From Candidatus Gastranaerophilales bacterium (lineage in GTDB: Bacteria; Cyanobacteriota; Vampirovibrionia; Gastranaerophilales; Gastranaerophilaceae), in the NCBI GenBank assembly GCA_910587245.1, contig CAJULX010000017.1, positions 1 to 42,388 of the forward strand: a stretch of DNA of 42,388 nt, given 5' to 3'. Below, piece by piece: positions 10,001 to 16,746 of the stretch. Positions within the stretch are counted from its first letter, which is position 1; every line of letters begins with the position of its first letter. The notes beneath the pieces were generated by a model that did not search any database, was not told the origin of the DNA, and saw only the letters and a program-made list of their open reading frames with translations. A program made the position numbers and the translations under genes.

Positions 10001-10134
10001 GTAAATGTTTTTCCCGTACCGGGGCCTGCAAGAAGCATTACCGGTCCCGTAATGGTATCAATAGCCTCTTTTTGTTTTGTATTAGGGGTTATTTTTTTAG
10101 GCGCATTTATTTCTAATGCTGTCTGCACTGCCAT
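7066..10134 (-). CDS. UvrD/PcrA-type helicase fused to an Fe-S PD-(D/E)XK nuclease
   Basis: This 1022-residue protein carries superfamily 1 helicase motifs: Walker A GPGTGKT at 37-43, DFSDML at 248-253 and Walker B DEYQDT at 280-285, then helicase 2A/2B regions. From about 780 to the end there is a PD-(D/E)XK nuclease with the catalytic-type strand IYDFKTG, plus four cysteines, one at 790 (LSCPKKYYY) and three at 1007, 1010 and 1016 (CEYCPYTLIC). That spacing matches the iron-sulfur staple of AddB, Cas4 and Dna2 nucleases. The family unwinds and trims DNA ends in double-strand break repair. It follows yebC by 22 bases on the same strand, so the two are probably cotranscribed. No partner subunit such as AddA is adjacent, so it may work alone. 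Confidence 0.9.
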   Translation of the reverse strand: MAVQTALEINAPKKITPNTKQKEAIDTITGPVMLLAGPGTGKTFTLIERIKSMLNKGIKPSEILCLTFSEAASSEMKTRLVKAMGENAASAMTVCVSTYHGFCNDIINRFPSKFELIDNVQVVDDITKQTIVKECIDKYHADKGIEFLKDKWNNRYHYVSQIISAIDLIKRERITKEEYFEYFNSNPDWLPHLDELKIKYKEREQKGKLVKTFVEKVEKFENKLGKAKEFYEICELYEQGLRRNNLIDFSDMLNLVLKTLSYDDELLAEIASGFKYILVDEYQDTNSGQNELIFNIARGAKTDNVFVVGDDDQIIYSFQGARCDNLKTFLKKYPETKVICLKENNRSSQLVLDFAEDIIKNDKSRLSNDPEFKLHNIDKKLIAKNESVIKKQEKIQFSFYSNTLQENNDIVDKIENLINKGIEPKEIAILSKRNDLLIPFAKILKAKNIPYQLSRQKSVFEIPAFIVSYFYLKCLDNTYTGADKLFGLLVNEPFLIDERDYFELLRLNRLGSSDDKKHTFFDNIQENLETVFKNSKKIQEFYSTFIKLKKQKSSKSLPAIVYDVITQTGILEYFSNNGEEKFENLAAIKRLLKEAYSYTSLHKTAALPDFINHLDTYLKQGIKMEIEKNPYCSNAVQLLTYHGSKGREFEYVFLPQLTARLWEKARSPVSLDIPVQKSQFIDDKEENKKAEQLKLLFVGITRSKFGLYLSCANCDDDMNIQAMSEYLSSDMLNNPILCDRKTFDTDLEGYMEEIKRSLLYQNSSDVQNELKQRTDDIIVSVSALNQYLSCPKKYYYSNILDIPVYFDEVDNLSFGSAVHFALEKMARTGKERGQYPALDETLAFFKERMNSLEFKDEESRQNFTQRGEEIFNENYSKLTETPLENIVASELRLETKEEGYTLKGFVDRVVKAGDKLYIYDFKTGSVKKIKPDEDYHNQLRFYKYLYEKINPGAEIYDCALLYLEKGFTYSNANLTDEDNIEIENKIKDFVSNVKNLNFEPAPSKSACEYCPYTLICSLAMKD

Positions 10135-10156
10135 CTATAAGGGATTTACCTTTCTT

Positions 10157-10948
10157 TTACAGGTTTATTGAATTCATTAAATCTTCATCAATATCAAAGT
10201 TAGAATAAACATTTTGAACATCATCATGTTCTTCCAATTTTTCCATTAAAAGCAAAATTTTCTTTGCAGTGTCAGCATCGGCTACTTCCGTTGAATTTGA
10301 AGGAATTCTTGTAAGCTCTGCTGTTTTTGGTTTTAAGCCCATACCTTCAAATCCTTCAACTGTTTTTTGGAAATTTTCAACCGTTGTTGTTACTTTTATT
10401 TCATCATCTTCTTCGTATACATCTTTCGGTTCAAATTCAAGGCTTGCTTCAAGAATTTCATCCAAAGTAATTTCTTTCGGTTTTTCTTTGCTTTTTTTAT
10501 CTTCAGGTTCAATTATTTTGTCAAATGTAAGCATTCCGCAGGGTTCGAATATCCAGCCTACACAGCCGTCTGCACCAAGGTTTCCGCCAAATTTTGTAAA
10601 ATAGCTTCTTATATCTCCTGCCGTTCTGTTTTTGTTATCGGTTGCAGCTTCGATAAATATTGCAACACCGCCTGCGCCGTATCCTTCATATGTTAATTCT
10701 TCAAAATTATCGGAGCTTGAACCGCCTGCACCTTTTTCAATGGCTCTTTTGATCGTATCATTAGGCAATCCGCCTGCTTTAGCCTTATCAATTGCCGTTC
10801 TTAAGCGGAAATTCCCCGCAGGGTCTCCCCCGCCCATTTTTGCCGCAATGATTATTTCTCTTGAAAATTTAGCAAAATTCACGCCGCGCGCAGCATCTGC
10901 TTTTGCTTTTTTATGTTTGATATTTGCCCACTTTGAATGCCCTGACAT
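10157..10948 (-). CDS. yebC: YebC/PmpR-family protein
   Basis: The N-terminus MSGHSKWANIKHKKAKADAA is the hallmark of the family, followed by NFAKFSREIIIAAK and the conserved GGDPAGNFRLR. The family was first described as transcriptional regulators and more recently as ribosome-associated factors that help translate difficult motifs such as proline runs. At 263 residues it is a little longer than the usual 240-250, owing to a charged insertion around residues 140-160 (EPEDKKSKEKPKEI). The start is supported by AAGGA six bases upstream. It is the first gene of a unit with the downstream helicase and is divergent from the TPR/glutaredoxin pair across only 38 bases. Confidence 0.95.
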   Translation of the reverse strand: MSGHSKWANIKHKKAKADAARGVNFAKFSREIIIAAKMGGGDPAGNFRLRTAIDKAKAGGLPNDTIKRAIEKGAGGSSSDNFEELTYEGYGAGGVAIFIEAATDNKNRTAGDIRSYFTKFGGNLGADGCVGWIFEPCGMLTFDKIIEPEDKKSKEKPKEITLDEILEASLEFEPKDVYEEDDEIKVTTTVENFQKTVEGFEGMGLKPKTAELTRIPSNSTEVADADTAKKILLLMEKLEEHDDVQNVYSNFDIDEDLMNSINL

Positions 10949-10986
10949 AATGTTTCCTTTTTAAATTTTCCCTATATAATAATTTT
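10949..10986. promoter_or_regulatory. compact divergent promoter between yebC and a TPR gene
   Basis: Only 38 bases separate the two starts. On the plus strand TATAAT lies at 10975-10980, six bases before the ATG at 10987, with no ribosome binding site, so that gene looks leaderless. On the minus strand the same A/T block can act as a -10 region, and yebC has its own AAGGA. The overlapping boxes suggest that polymerase binding for the two directions is mutually exclusive. Confidence 0.4.
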
Positions 10987-11487
10987 ATGGATAAAAAAGA
11001 AATAAATCAACAAAAAGATGACACAACACAGGCTGAAATTACAAGGCTTGATTTTATAAGAAGCCTGATTGCAGATTGCAGATATGATGATGCCGTTGAA
11101 ATGCTTCAAATTGCAACGGAAGATGAGCCTGATAATGTGGATTATAATTACGAATTAGCCAGAATATTTATGGAGATGGGCAATTACTCTTCCGCTGTTT
11201 CTAATTTAGAATTGGTGTTAGAAAAAACCCAAAGCTCCCTGCTGTATTTTATGCTGGGTGAGGCCTATCAGGCGGATGAACAGATAGATAAAGCAATAGG
11301 GGCGTATTTAAAGGCGATTACCGTAAATGAAAATTTTCCTTTTGCATATAAAAAACTCGGCATGCTTTTTATGGCAAGAGGTGATATGGAAAGTGCCGTT
11401 GAATATTTTGAAGACTATTTGAAGCTTGATATAGCGGAAGATGAAAAGGACAGTGTAACAAAAATTTTAGAGAGGATTAAAAAATGA
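10987..11487 (+). CDS. small TPR-repeat protein
   Basis: The 166-residue soluble protein is made of tetratricopeptide repeats: helical pairs starting near residues 30, 52, 86 and 120, with consensus residues such as DNVDYNYELARIFMEMGNY and FPFAYKKLGMLFMARGD. TPR proteins are scaffolds for protein-protein contact. The partner here is unknown. The stop overlaps the start of the glutaredoxin gene by four bases (ATGA), so they are translationally coupled, which hints at a shared role in redox or protein quality control. That link is inference. Confidence 0.85.
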   Translation: MDKKEINQQKDDTTQAEITRLDFIRSLIADCRYDDAVEMLQIATEDEPDNVDYNYELARIFMEMGNYSSAVSNLELVLEKTQSSLLYFMLGEAYQADEQIDKAIGAYLKAITVNENFPFAYKKLGMLFMARGDMESAVEYFEDYLKLDIAEDEKDSVTKILERIKK

Positions 11488-11735
11488 ATGTTGAAATCTA
11501 TACGCTCGACTACTGCCCTTTTTGCAAGCGTGCCCTTGCTTTTTTAAACGAACACAATGTTAATTTTACGCAGTATAAAATCGATGGCAACGAAGAAGAA
11601 ATGAGAAAAAAACTCGGTGAAAAATATTGCATAGAAGGCGATGTTACCGTTCCGCAGATTATAATTGATGATAAAAGAATAGGCGGCTACACTGATTTAA
11701 TTGCTGCTTATGAAGATGGTGAAATTAAATTTTAA
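11484..11735 (+). CDS. grxC: glutaredoxin (GrxC type)
   Basis: The 83-residue protein has the dithiol active site CPFC at residues 11-14 near the end of the first strand, the cis-proline motif TVPQI around residue 60, and the GGYTDL glutathione-binding loop. Length and motifs fit class I bacterial glutaredoxins, which reduce disulfides and glutathione mixed disulfides in the cytoplasm. It is the second gene of a pair, overlapping the TPR gene by four bases, and is followed by a strong terminator. Confidence 0.95.
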   Translation: MNVEIYTLDYCPFCKRALAFLNEHNVNFTQYKIDGNEEEMRKKLGEKYCIEGDVTVPQIIIDDKRIGGYTDLIAAYEDGEIKF

Positions 11736-11752
11736 TTACATTTTATTTTAAT

Positions 11753-11790
11753 AAAAAGGCAGGCTTGTTGAAAAATATGCCTGCTTTTTT
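11753..11790 (+). terminator. intrinsic terminator after glutaredoxin
   Basis: AAAAAGGCAGGC (11753-11764) pairs with GCCTGCTTTTTT (11779-11790), a GC-rich stem ending in six T's, 17 bases past the glutaredoxin stop. Confidence 0.85.
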
Positions 11791-11916
11791 GCTGCCGTTT
11801 TATGTAAATTTTATTATAAACTTTTGTAACAATTAAGGGTAAAAATATAAAGTTTTTCTTTAAAAATACCGACTTAATAAATGTCAACGCACATGGCAAA
11901 TTGTAAGGATTTTCAG

Positions 11917-12069
11917 ATGTTAAAGAAGAGTTCAAAACCGCAGAGCAACAGTTTTAATTGCATTGAAATGATGATTAACGGAGCAAAAAAACGCAGAATG
12001 ATGGCTCTTTGCGCAATTAAATCTTTGGATAACAATGCAGGTAAAACCAATGTGGTTATGTTCAGATAA
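11917..12069 (+). CDS. small basic protein, 50 residues, unknown
   Basis: An ATG at 11917 is preceded by AAGGA seven bases upstream. The product is a basic, cysteine-containing peptide with no signal or membrane segment, including the run MMINGAKKRRMMALCAIK. An earlier in-frame ATG at 11881 has no ribosome binding site, so I prefer 11917. It stands alone between two terminators (11753-11790 and 12132-12159), which argues that something is transcribed here. A TTTTGTAACAATTAA element lies about 80 bases upstream. It may be a real small protein or a short RNA. No family recognised. Confidence 0.5.
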   Translation: MLKKSSKPQSNSFNCIEMMINGAKKRRMMALCAIKSLDNNAGKTNVVMFR

Positions 12070-12131
12070 TATCTGTAAATCTTTTTAAACGCACTAATTC
12101 GCACATAACAAACAACATTAACAACAGCTGA

Positions 12132-12159
12132 AAGCCGGTTCTGATAAGAGCCGGCTTTG
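12132..12159. terminator. intrinsic terminator after the small gene
   Basis: AAAGCCGG (12132-12139) pairs with CCGGCTTT (12152-12159) over a 12-base loop, followed a few bases later by a T-run. The minus-strand division gene ends at 12173, so it may serve both strands. Confidence 0.7.
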
Positions 12160-12172
12160 AGTTTAAATTTTT

Positions 12173-12640
12173 TTATTGAATGCCTGTTGTTATGGAATCT
12201 TGCCGGACAAATTTATTTGCAATGTTTTCTTCAAAGAAAAATATTAATTTTTGTTTAAAAGTCTTCGGTACATATGTTTCAGGCTCGGGCTCATTTATTA
12301 TTACAAGCACTTCATTTTCCGCAGCCATTTTCAGGTTGTTTCTTGCAATGGATTCAACACGCTGGAGTGAATTGAAATTATTTAATTCTTCTTTTAATTT
12401 TTCATTTCTCTTTTGTGCTTTTAATTTTAAATCGTTTGATTTTATTATTTTTGCTCTGTAGATTACAATTTTTGAAATATTTAAAAGCGCACTGTAGCCT
12501 ATTTGAAATACGCACAAAAGAAGAACAACGGTCACAAAAGAATGATAAAATTTGATTTTATTATTCTTTTTCTTCTGTTCTTTATAAACCTTATTTTTAA
12601 GGTTATCTTTTGCTATTGTATTAACATGATCCAGTGCCAT
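12173..12640 (-). CDS. FtsB/DivIC-like septum formation initiator
   Basis: The 155-residue protein has a short basic cytoplasmic N-terminus, a single transmembrane helix at about 33-53, and a coiled coil at about 60-95 leading into VESIARNNLKMAAENEVLVI, which is the end signature of the FtsB/DivIC family. These proteins link early and late divisome components and help activate septal peptidoglycan synthesis through FtsQ and FtsL partners, with the coiled coil outside the membrane. The N-terminal tail is longer than in E. coli FtsB, more like DivIC. A TGTAAT box ends eight bases before the ATG with no ribosome binding site. No other division gene is adjacent. Confidence 0.8.
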   Translation of the reverse strand: MALDHVNTIAKDNLKNKVYKEQKKKNNKIKFYHSFVTVVLLLCVFQIGYSALLNISKIVIYRAKIIKSNDLKLKAQKRNEKLKEELNNFNSLQRVESIARNNLKMAAENEVLVIINEPEPETYVPKTFKQKLIFFFEENIANKFVRQDSITTGIQ

Positions 12641-12691
12641 AAAAAAATATTACACTAAATTGCGTTTAAAAACCACCCTTGTTTTATTAAG

Positions 12692-13660
12692 CTACGGTTT
12701 TGTATTAATTCTGTAAATGCCGACAGGTTCATTATTTTCGTTATAAAAATTGTAATCCGCGGGGTTTGTTTCTATCCAGCCGAGCTGTTTTAAAAGGCTT
12801 GCAGCAAGAAGCAGCCTTGCCTTATTATTATCCTGCGACATTTTTATAAGAAGAAATTCATTTGTTTTGTTGTTATAAATTGATAAAAACCCGCCTGCAC
12901 CTGTTTTTGAAATTAAATCAGGGTTCAGCTTCATAATTAAAGTATCCTGCCTCAAGCCTGCATTGTCCGTGCCGCCTATAATGTAAGGATTTTTCATATA
13001 AGCTGTTTTTAAAAATTCATATTTTTTATTTTGATAAAGCTTAAAAAAAGCCTTTGCAATGTTTTTAAACGGAAGCCCCCAAACAGGAAGTGTGCACCCG
13101 TCATAGGTTTGCGGTGGATTATTATATTCTGAAAGTTTGCAGATTTTTTCATATATTAATTTTTGCAAAGGATGGTTAACATTTGTATAACTATCCAGGG
13201 GGAATTCAAGCTGTTTTGATACGGCAAGCATCATGGCATGTTTTGCGGAACAATTATTATGAATTTTTTCGGGTGCCGCGTCGTTCTTTAATGCATCAGG
13301 GTTTAACGGCGGAATTTCAGGACATTTCAAATATGTTTCATCAAGACCTGCTTTGTTTAATATTGATAAAACAAGGTCTGTATGAATTTTTTCTCCGGCA
13401 TGGGAAGCCTGCATTATTGCAATTTCTTCATCCGAAAAATTAAAGTACTCTTTCGTGTTAAAATCAGCCGTTATACTTGCCTGTATAGGCTTTAGAAGGC
13501 TTCTTAAAAAGAAAGGGTAATTATTGTGTTCCCCGCACAAAACTTTTTCCTGCAAAAAACCGTCTTCTTCTTTAAAAACGGAAACAATTGCAAAATACCT
13601 CTGATCGATAAAATCCCCGCGCATTAAATCTATGGCGGGGAAATAAATCGGAAAACTCAT
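12692..13660 (-). CDS. zinc-type L-asparaginase (Asparaginase_II family)
   Basis: The 322-residue protein fits the Rhizobium etli-type asparaginase family, unrelated to the classical E. coli enzymes. The two Ser-Lys tandems are present (RSLLKP with S54/K57, and the SHAGEKIH segment at 86-93), and so are the metal site residues C137 and K140 in HNNCSAKH and C189 in YDGCTLPVW, with the same spacing as in the characterised enzyme. It hydrolyses L-asparagine to aspartate and ammonia in the cytoplasm. It follows the GspE-N-domain gene by 18 bases on the same strand, so the two are probably one transcript, though their roles are not obviously related. Confidence 0.88.
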   Translation of the reverse strand: MSFPIYFPAIDLMRGDFIDQRYFAIVSVFKEEDGFLQEKVLCGEHNNYPFFLRSLLKPIQASITADFNTKEYFNFSDEEIAIMQASHAGEKIHTDLVLSILNKAGLDETYLKCPEIPPLNPDALKNDAAPEKIHNNCSAKHAMMLAVSKQLEFPLDSYTNVNHPLQKLIYEKICKLSEYNNPPQTYDGCTLPVWGLPFKNIAKAFFKLYQNKKYEFLKTAYMKNPYIIGGTDNAGLRQDTLIMKLNPDLISKTGAGGFLSIYNNKTNEFLLIKMSQDNNKARLLLAASLLKQLGWIETNPADYNFYNENNEPVGIYRINTKP

Positions 13661-13678
13661 ACTCTGAAAAATCCTTTA

Positions 13679-14431
13679 TTACTCTTGGATATTAAGAATT
13701 TTTCTTAATCTGTTTTTCAAAATTTTATTTTCCTGATCAAGCTTTTTCATCTGTCTTTGCATATTGGCATAAATTTTTTGCTGATCGGAAGGCGTATCGG
13801 CTTTAATGAACGATAAGCCCATGCCCATAATAAATCTTTTTCTTGATTCTTCTTTAAATGCAAGAAGAACTTTAACGTCTTTTTCCGTTATATAGCCTAA
13901 AGAAATCATACAATCCGCGATTTTAATATTTTCGCCGCGTTTTTGTCTTTCTTTTTGTTCTCTTATTGCTTTTTCAAGCTGGGTAATATCAATTTTTCCA
14001 AGCTTTTTCAAAACTTCGCCCGTTCTGATTTTTCCTGCCAAAAATTGAGAAACGGCGTAAGATTTTTCCGATTCGGGCAGATTTACAAGCTCTAATTCAA
14101 CACTTCTAACCAGAACTTTTGAAGTTTCAGCCATTGTCCAGTAGTTTGACAGTGTTATTTCGAATAAATCGTTTTCATGTGCACAGTTTGAAAGGAAAAT
14201 ATAAAAGTTTTCAGGAAGTCCTAATTCTCTTTTATCAAGTTCTCTTTTGCCTTTAAAGGTAAGTTCGGGTATGTAGTGCTGCATAAGATTTTCAGGATTT
14301 AATAAATCCAAAAATTCAGCTAATTCTTCGGTTAATTTTTCTTTTGTTTTAAGATAAATTACCTGTTTTACCCACAACGGCAACACATAAATATTATTTA
14401 AAAATAATTCTGAAACTCTTTGTTCGCTCAA
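13679..14431 (-). CDS. GspE-N/MshEN-like domain protein
   Basis: The 250-residue product has an N-terminal helical part of unknown type (1-125) and, at about 130-195, the pattern G.vLkklG.i...qLe.Ai..Q, followed by i.dcmislGYItEkDv..lLAf. That is the N-terminal domain of type II secretion and type IV pilus ATPases, which in MshE-like proteins binds cyclic di-GMP. The C-terminal end (about 215-250) is a short coiled coil. No ATPase domain is attached. A cyclic-di-GMP enzyme lies at 27.7 kb, so this could be a receptor, which is inference. The start is a TTG (codon at 14431) preceded by TAAGG about nine bases upstream. Confidence 0.7.
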   Translation of the reverse strand: MSEQRVSELFLNNIYVLPLWVKQVIYLKTKEKLTEELAEFLDLLNPENLMQHYIPELTFKGKRELDKRELGLPENFYIFLSNCAHENDLFEITLSNYWTMAETSKVLVRSVELELVNLPESEKSYAVSQFLAGKIRTGEVLKKLGKIDITQLEKAIREQKERQKRGENIKIADCMISLGYITEKDVKVLLAFKEESRKRFIMGMGLSFIKADTPSDQQKIYANMQRQMKKLDQENKILKNRLRKILNIQE

Positions 14432-14578
14432 AACTTAATACCTTATTTTAATCCATGCTATACTAACTAGAAGTATTATAATAGAATTTACATTTAAAAT
14501 AAATACCTGAATTCAATAAATACATCATTTAATTTAATATGATATAATAAATACTACGTAAGAAGGGCATTTTAGCAC

Positions 14579-15553
14579 ATGGTGCATACGGAAAAAAGCA
14601 GCAGTATAAATGTTAAGAAAAAAATCGCCGCAGGTATTTCGATTGCTTCAAATTCCTCTTTAATTATTATGAAAATCGCCGCAGGCTTAATTTCGGGCAG
14701 TATCTCGATAATATCGGAAGCGCTTCATTCTCTTGCGGATTTAGCCGCTTCATTTATTGCTTATTTTTCAATTGTAAAATCTTCTGAACCTGCTGATGAT
14801 GATCACCCCTTCGGTCATGGAAAATATGAAGATTTGGCAGGGTTTATCGAAGCTTTGCTTATAATTTTAACAGCCTGCTATATTTTCTACATTGCCATTG
14901 AAAAGCTTGTAAAATTCGGTATGGATTATGAATTCGAAACAAGCCTCGGTTTGATTGTAATGCTTATATCTACAATTGTTAACTTTGCCGTTTCAAGATA
15001 TCTTTTTTATATGGCAAAAAAGAGCGATTCCATTGCGCTGCAGACTGATGCAGAACATTTGAATATGGATGTTTATTCTTCTCTTGCAATATTTTTGGGC
15101 TTGTTTGCCGTTAAATTAACGGGACTTTACATTTTAGACCCCGTTTTTGCAATAATAGTGGCAGGGATAATTTTAAAAACAGGTTTAAACCTTACAAAAC
15201 AGGCTTCAAATAACCTTTTAGACGGTACATTGCCTGAAACTGAAAGAGAAACGATAAAAAATGTGCTTGAGCGTTTTAAAGATAAAGGCTTAATGGGTGT
15301 AAAATCGATTAAGGCTTCTAAATCAGGCTCAAAAAGAGCGATCCAGCTTACCATTTATCTGCCTTGCAAATTAACGCTCCTTGATACGCATATTCTTTGC
15401 GATGAAATTGAACAGGCTTTAAGCGAAAGCTTTATAAATTCTTCCGTTATTATTCACGCTGAGCCGAATTGTATAAGCGGAAACCGTGAAAAATGCGGAA
15501 TGTGCAAAAAAGAACCTTTCGAAAAACAGGCTCCCGCTTTAAAAATAAAATAA
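14579..15553 (+). CDS. cation diffusion facilitator (FieF-type metal exporter)
   Basis: The 324-residue protein has six predicted membrane helices and the paired metal-site motifs of the CDF family: HSLAD (H50, D54) in helix 2 and EHLNMD (H160, D164) in helix 5, with the loop motif DDDHPFGHGKYE at 73-84. A cytoplasmic domain follows (about 215-300). CDF proteins export Zn, Fe, Mn or other divalent ions in exchange for protons. The His-Asp/His-Asp arrangement leans toward zinc, but specificity cannot be fixed from sequence. The tail adds a cysteine pair (CGMC) that may bind metal. The ATG at 14579 follows AGAAGGG at about eleven bases, and TATAAT lies at about 14541. Confidence 0.92.
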   Translation: MVHTEKSSSINVKKKIAAGISIASNSSLIIMKIAAGLISGSISIISEALHSLADLAASFIAYFSIVKSSEPADDDHPFGHGKYEDLAGFIEALLIILTACYIFYIAIEKLVKFGMDYEFETSLGLIVMLISTIVNFAVSRYLFYMAKKSDSIALQTDAEHLNMDVYSSLAIFLGLFAVKLTGLYILDPVFAIIVAGIILKTGLNLTKQASNNLLDGTLPETERETIKNVLERFKDKGLMGVKSIKASKSGSKRAIQLTIYLPCKLTLLDTHILCDEIEQALSESFINSSVIIHAEPNCISGNREKCGMCKKEPFEKQAPALKIK

Positions 15554-15586
15554 ATATTTAAAACATTTTGTCAATAAAGCCTGTAG

Positions 15587-15606
15587 GTTGGGCATACTTG
15601 CCCGAC
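15587..15606. repeat. REP-like palindrome
   Basis: GTTGGGCA (15587-15594) pairs with TGCCCGAC (15599-15606) around TACT, eight pairs including one G-U. It sits in the 83 bases between the convergent CDF and rlmN genes and lacks a T-run, so it is a poor terminator. The look is that of a dispersed intergenic palindrome. No second copy is in this window. Confidence 0.4.
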
Positions 15607-15636
15607 ATTTCAATTAAGTTAAATATATAAAAATAT

Positions 15637-16716
15637 TCATCCTTCAACCCTGCCTTTTAATTGCCCGCAGGCAGCATCTATATCCGCTCCCCGCTCAAGA
15701 CGGACGGTAACTTTTTTGCCCGAAGCTTCCAAAATGTATTTAAATTTCATAATATCTTTTTTATCAGGCTTTTTGAAAACGGGTGTCCCGCTGTCTTTCG
15801 GGTTCACAGGGTTATAAGGAATTAAATTAACGTTGCATTTTAAATCTTTCATAAAATGCGCAAGCTCTGCCGCACATTCTTTTGTATCGTTTAATTTGCC
15901 GATTAAAACATATTCAAGCGTTACCCTTTTGCCCGTTTTTTCCGTGTAAAATTTTAATGCTTTTTTTAGTTCTTCAATGTTGTAGCGTTTTTCAACAGGC
16001 ATAATCTGCTCGCGCAGAGTGCTGTTTGGTGCATGAAGCGATATTGCAAGGGTTGGCACAAGTTCTTCATTTGATATATCATAAATTTTCGGCACAATTC
16101 CGCATGTGGAAACCGTTATGCGCCTTATTCCTATCATAAGGCAATTGTTTATAAGCTCAATCGCTCTCATCATATTGTTATAGTTATTAAAAGGCTCGCC
16201 CTGCCCCATAAATACAACATTTGTAACCTTTAGTCCCGTATCCCTTTGTATTGTTAAAATTTGTTCCAGAATTTCATACGGTTCAAGGTTTCTTATTATT
16301 CCCCTCTGCCCTGTGGCGCAAAATTTGCACCCCATAGCGCATCCTATCTGCGAGCTTACGCAGGCGGTGAGATTTGCCCTGTTATCAAAGCGCATTAAAA
16401 CGCACTCTGCCGTGTTTCCGTCCTTATATTCAAGAAGATATTTTAAAGTGCCGTCCGCGCTTATTTGTTTTGTTTTAATTTTAACATCTGTGATATATGC
16501 AATTTCAGAGAGTTTTTCTCTCAAATCTTTTTTGATATCGGACATTTCATCAAAAGATTTTGCATTTTTAACATAAAGCCATGATAAAATCTGCGAAGCC
16601 CTGAATTTCTTTTCTCCGAGATTTTCCATAAATTCTTCAAGTTCGGTTTTATCTAAGCCCGAAAGCCTTATTTTTTCATTTTCTTTCATATCTTCCATAT
16701 TGAAGAATTTTAACAT
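15637..16716 (-). CDS. rlmN: 23S rRNA / tRNA (adenine-C2)-methyltransferase RlmN
   Basis: The 359-residue radical SAM enzyme has the CxxxCxxC cluster motif CAMGCKFC at 126-133, GQGEPFNN for SAM binding, and the conserved methyl-carrying cysteine at 350 (AACGQL). The partner cysteine of this unusual two-step mechanism is at about 119 in TACVSS. It methylates A2503 of 23S rRNA and A37 of some tRNAs. Length is typical. It is divergent from trmFO across about 30 bases, so two RNA-modification genes share a promoter region. Internal in-frame ATGs at codons 7 and 10 are possible alternative starts because the first has no visible ribosome binding site. Confidence 0.96.
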   Translation of the reverse strand: MLKFFNMEDMKENEKIRLSGLDKTELEEFMENLGEKKFRASQILSWLYVKNAKSFDEMSDIKKDLREKLSEIAYITDVKIKTKQISADGTLKYLLEYKDGNTAECVLMRFDNRANLTACVSSQIGCAMGCKFCATGQRGIIRNLEPYEILEQILTIQRDTGLKVTNVVFMGQGEPFNNYNNMMRAIELINNCLMIGIRRITVSTCGIVPKIYDISNEELVPTLAISLHAPNSTLREQIMPVEKRYNIEELKKALKFYTEKTGKRVTLEYVLIGKLNDTKECAAELAHFMKDLKCNVNLIPYNPVNPKDSGTPVFKKPDKKDIMKFKYILEASGKKVTVRLERGADIDAACGQLKGRVEG

Positions 16717-16746
16717 AAAATAAAAATGAGATTTGAAGGAATTTTT

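Noticed and set aside
11913..12104. 63-codon minus-strand frame opposite the small gene at 11917
   Set aside because: No ribosome binding site, and the plus-strand frame has AAGGA and fits the flanking terminators better.
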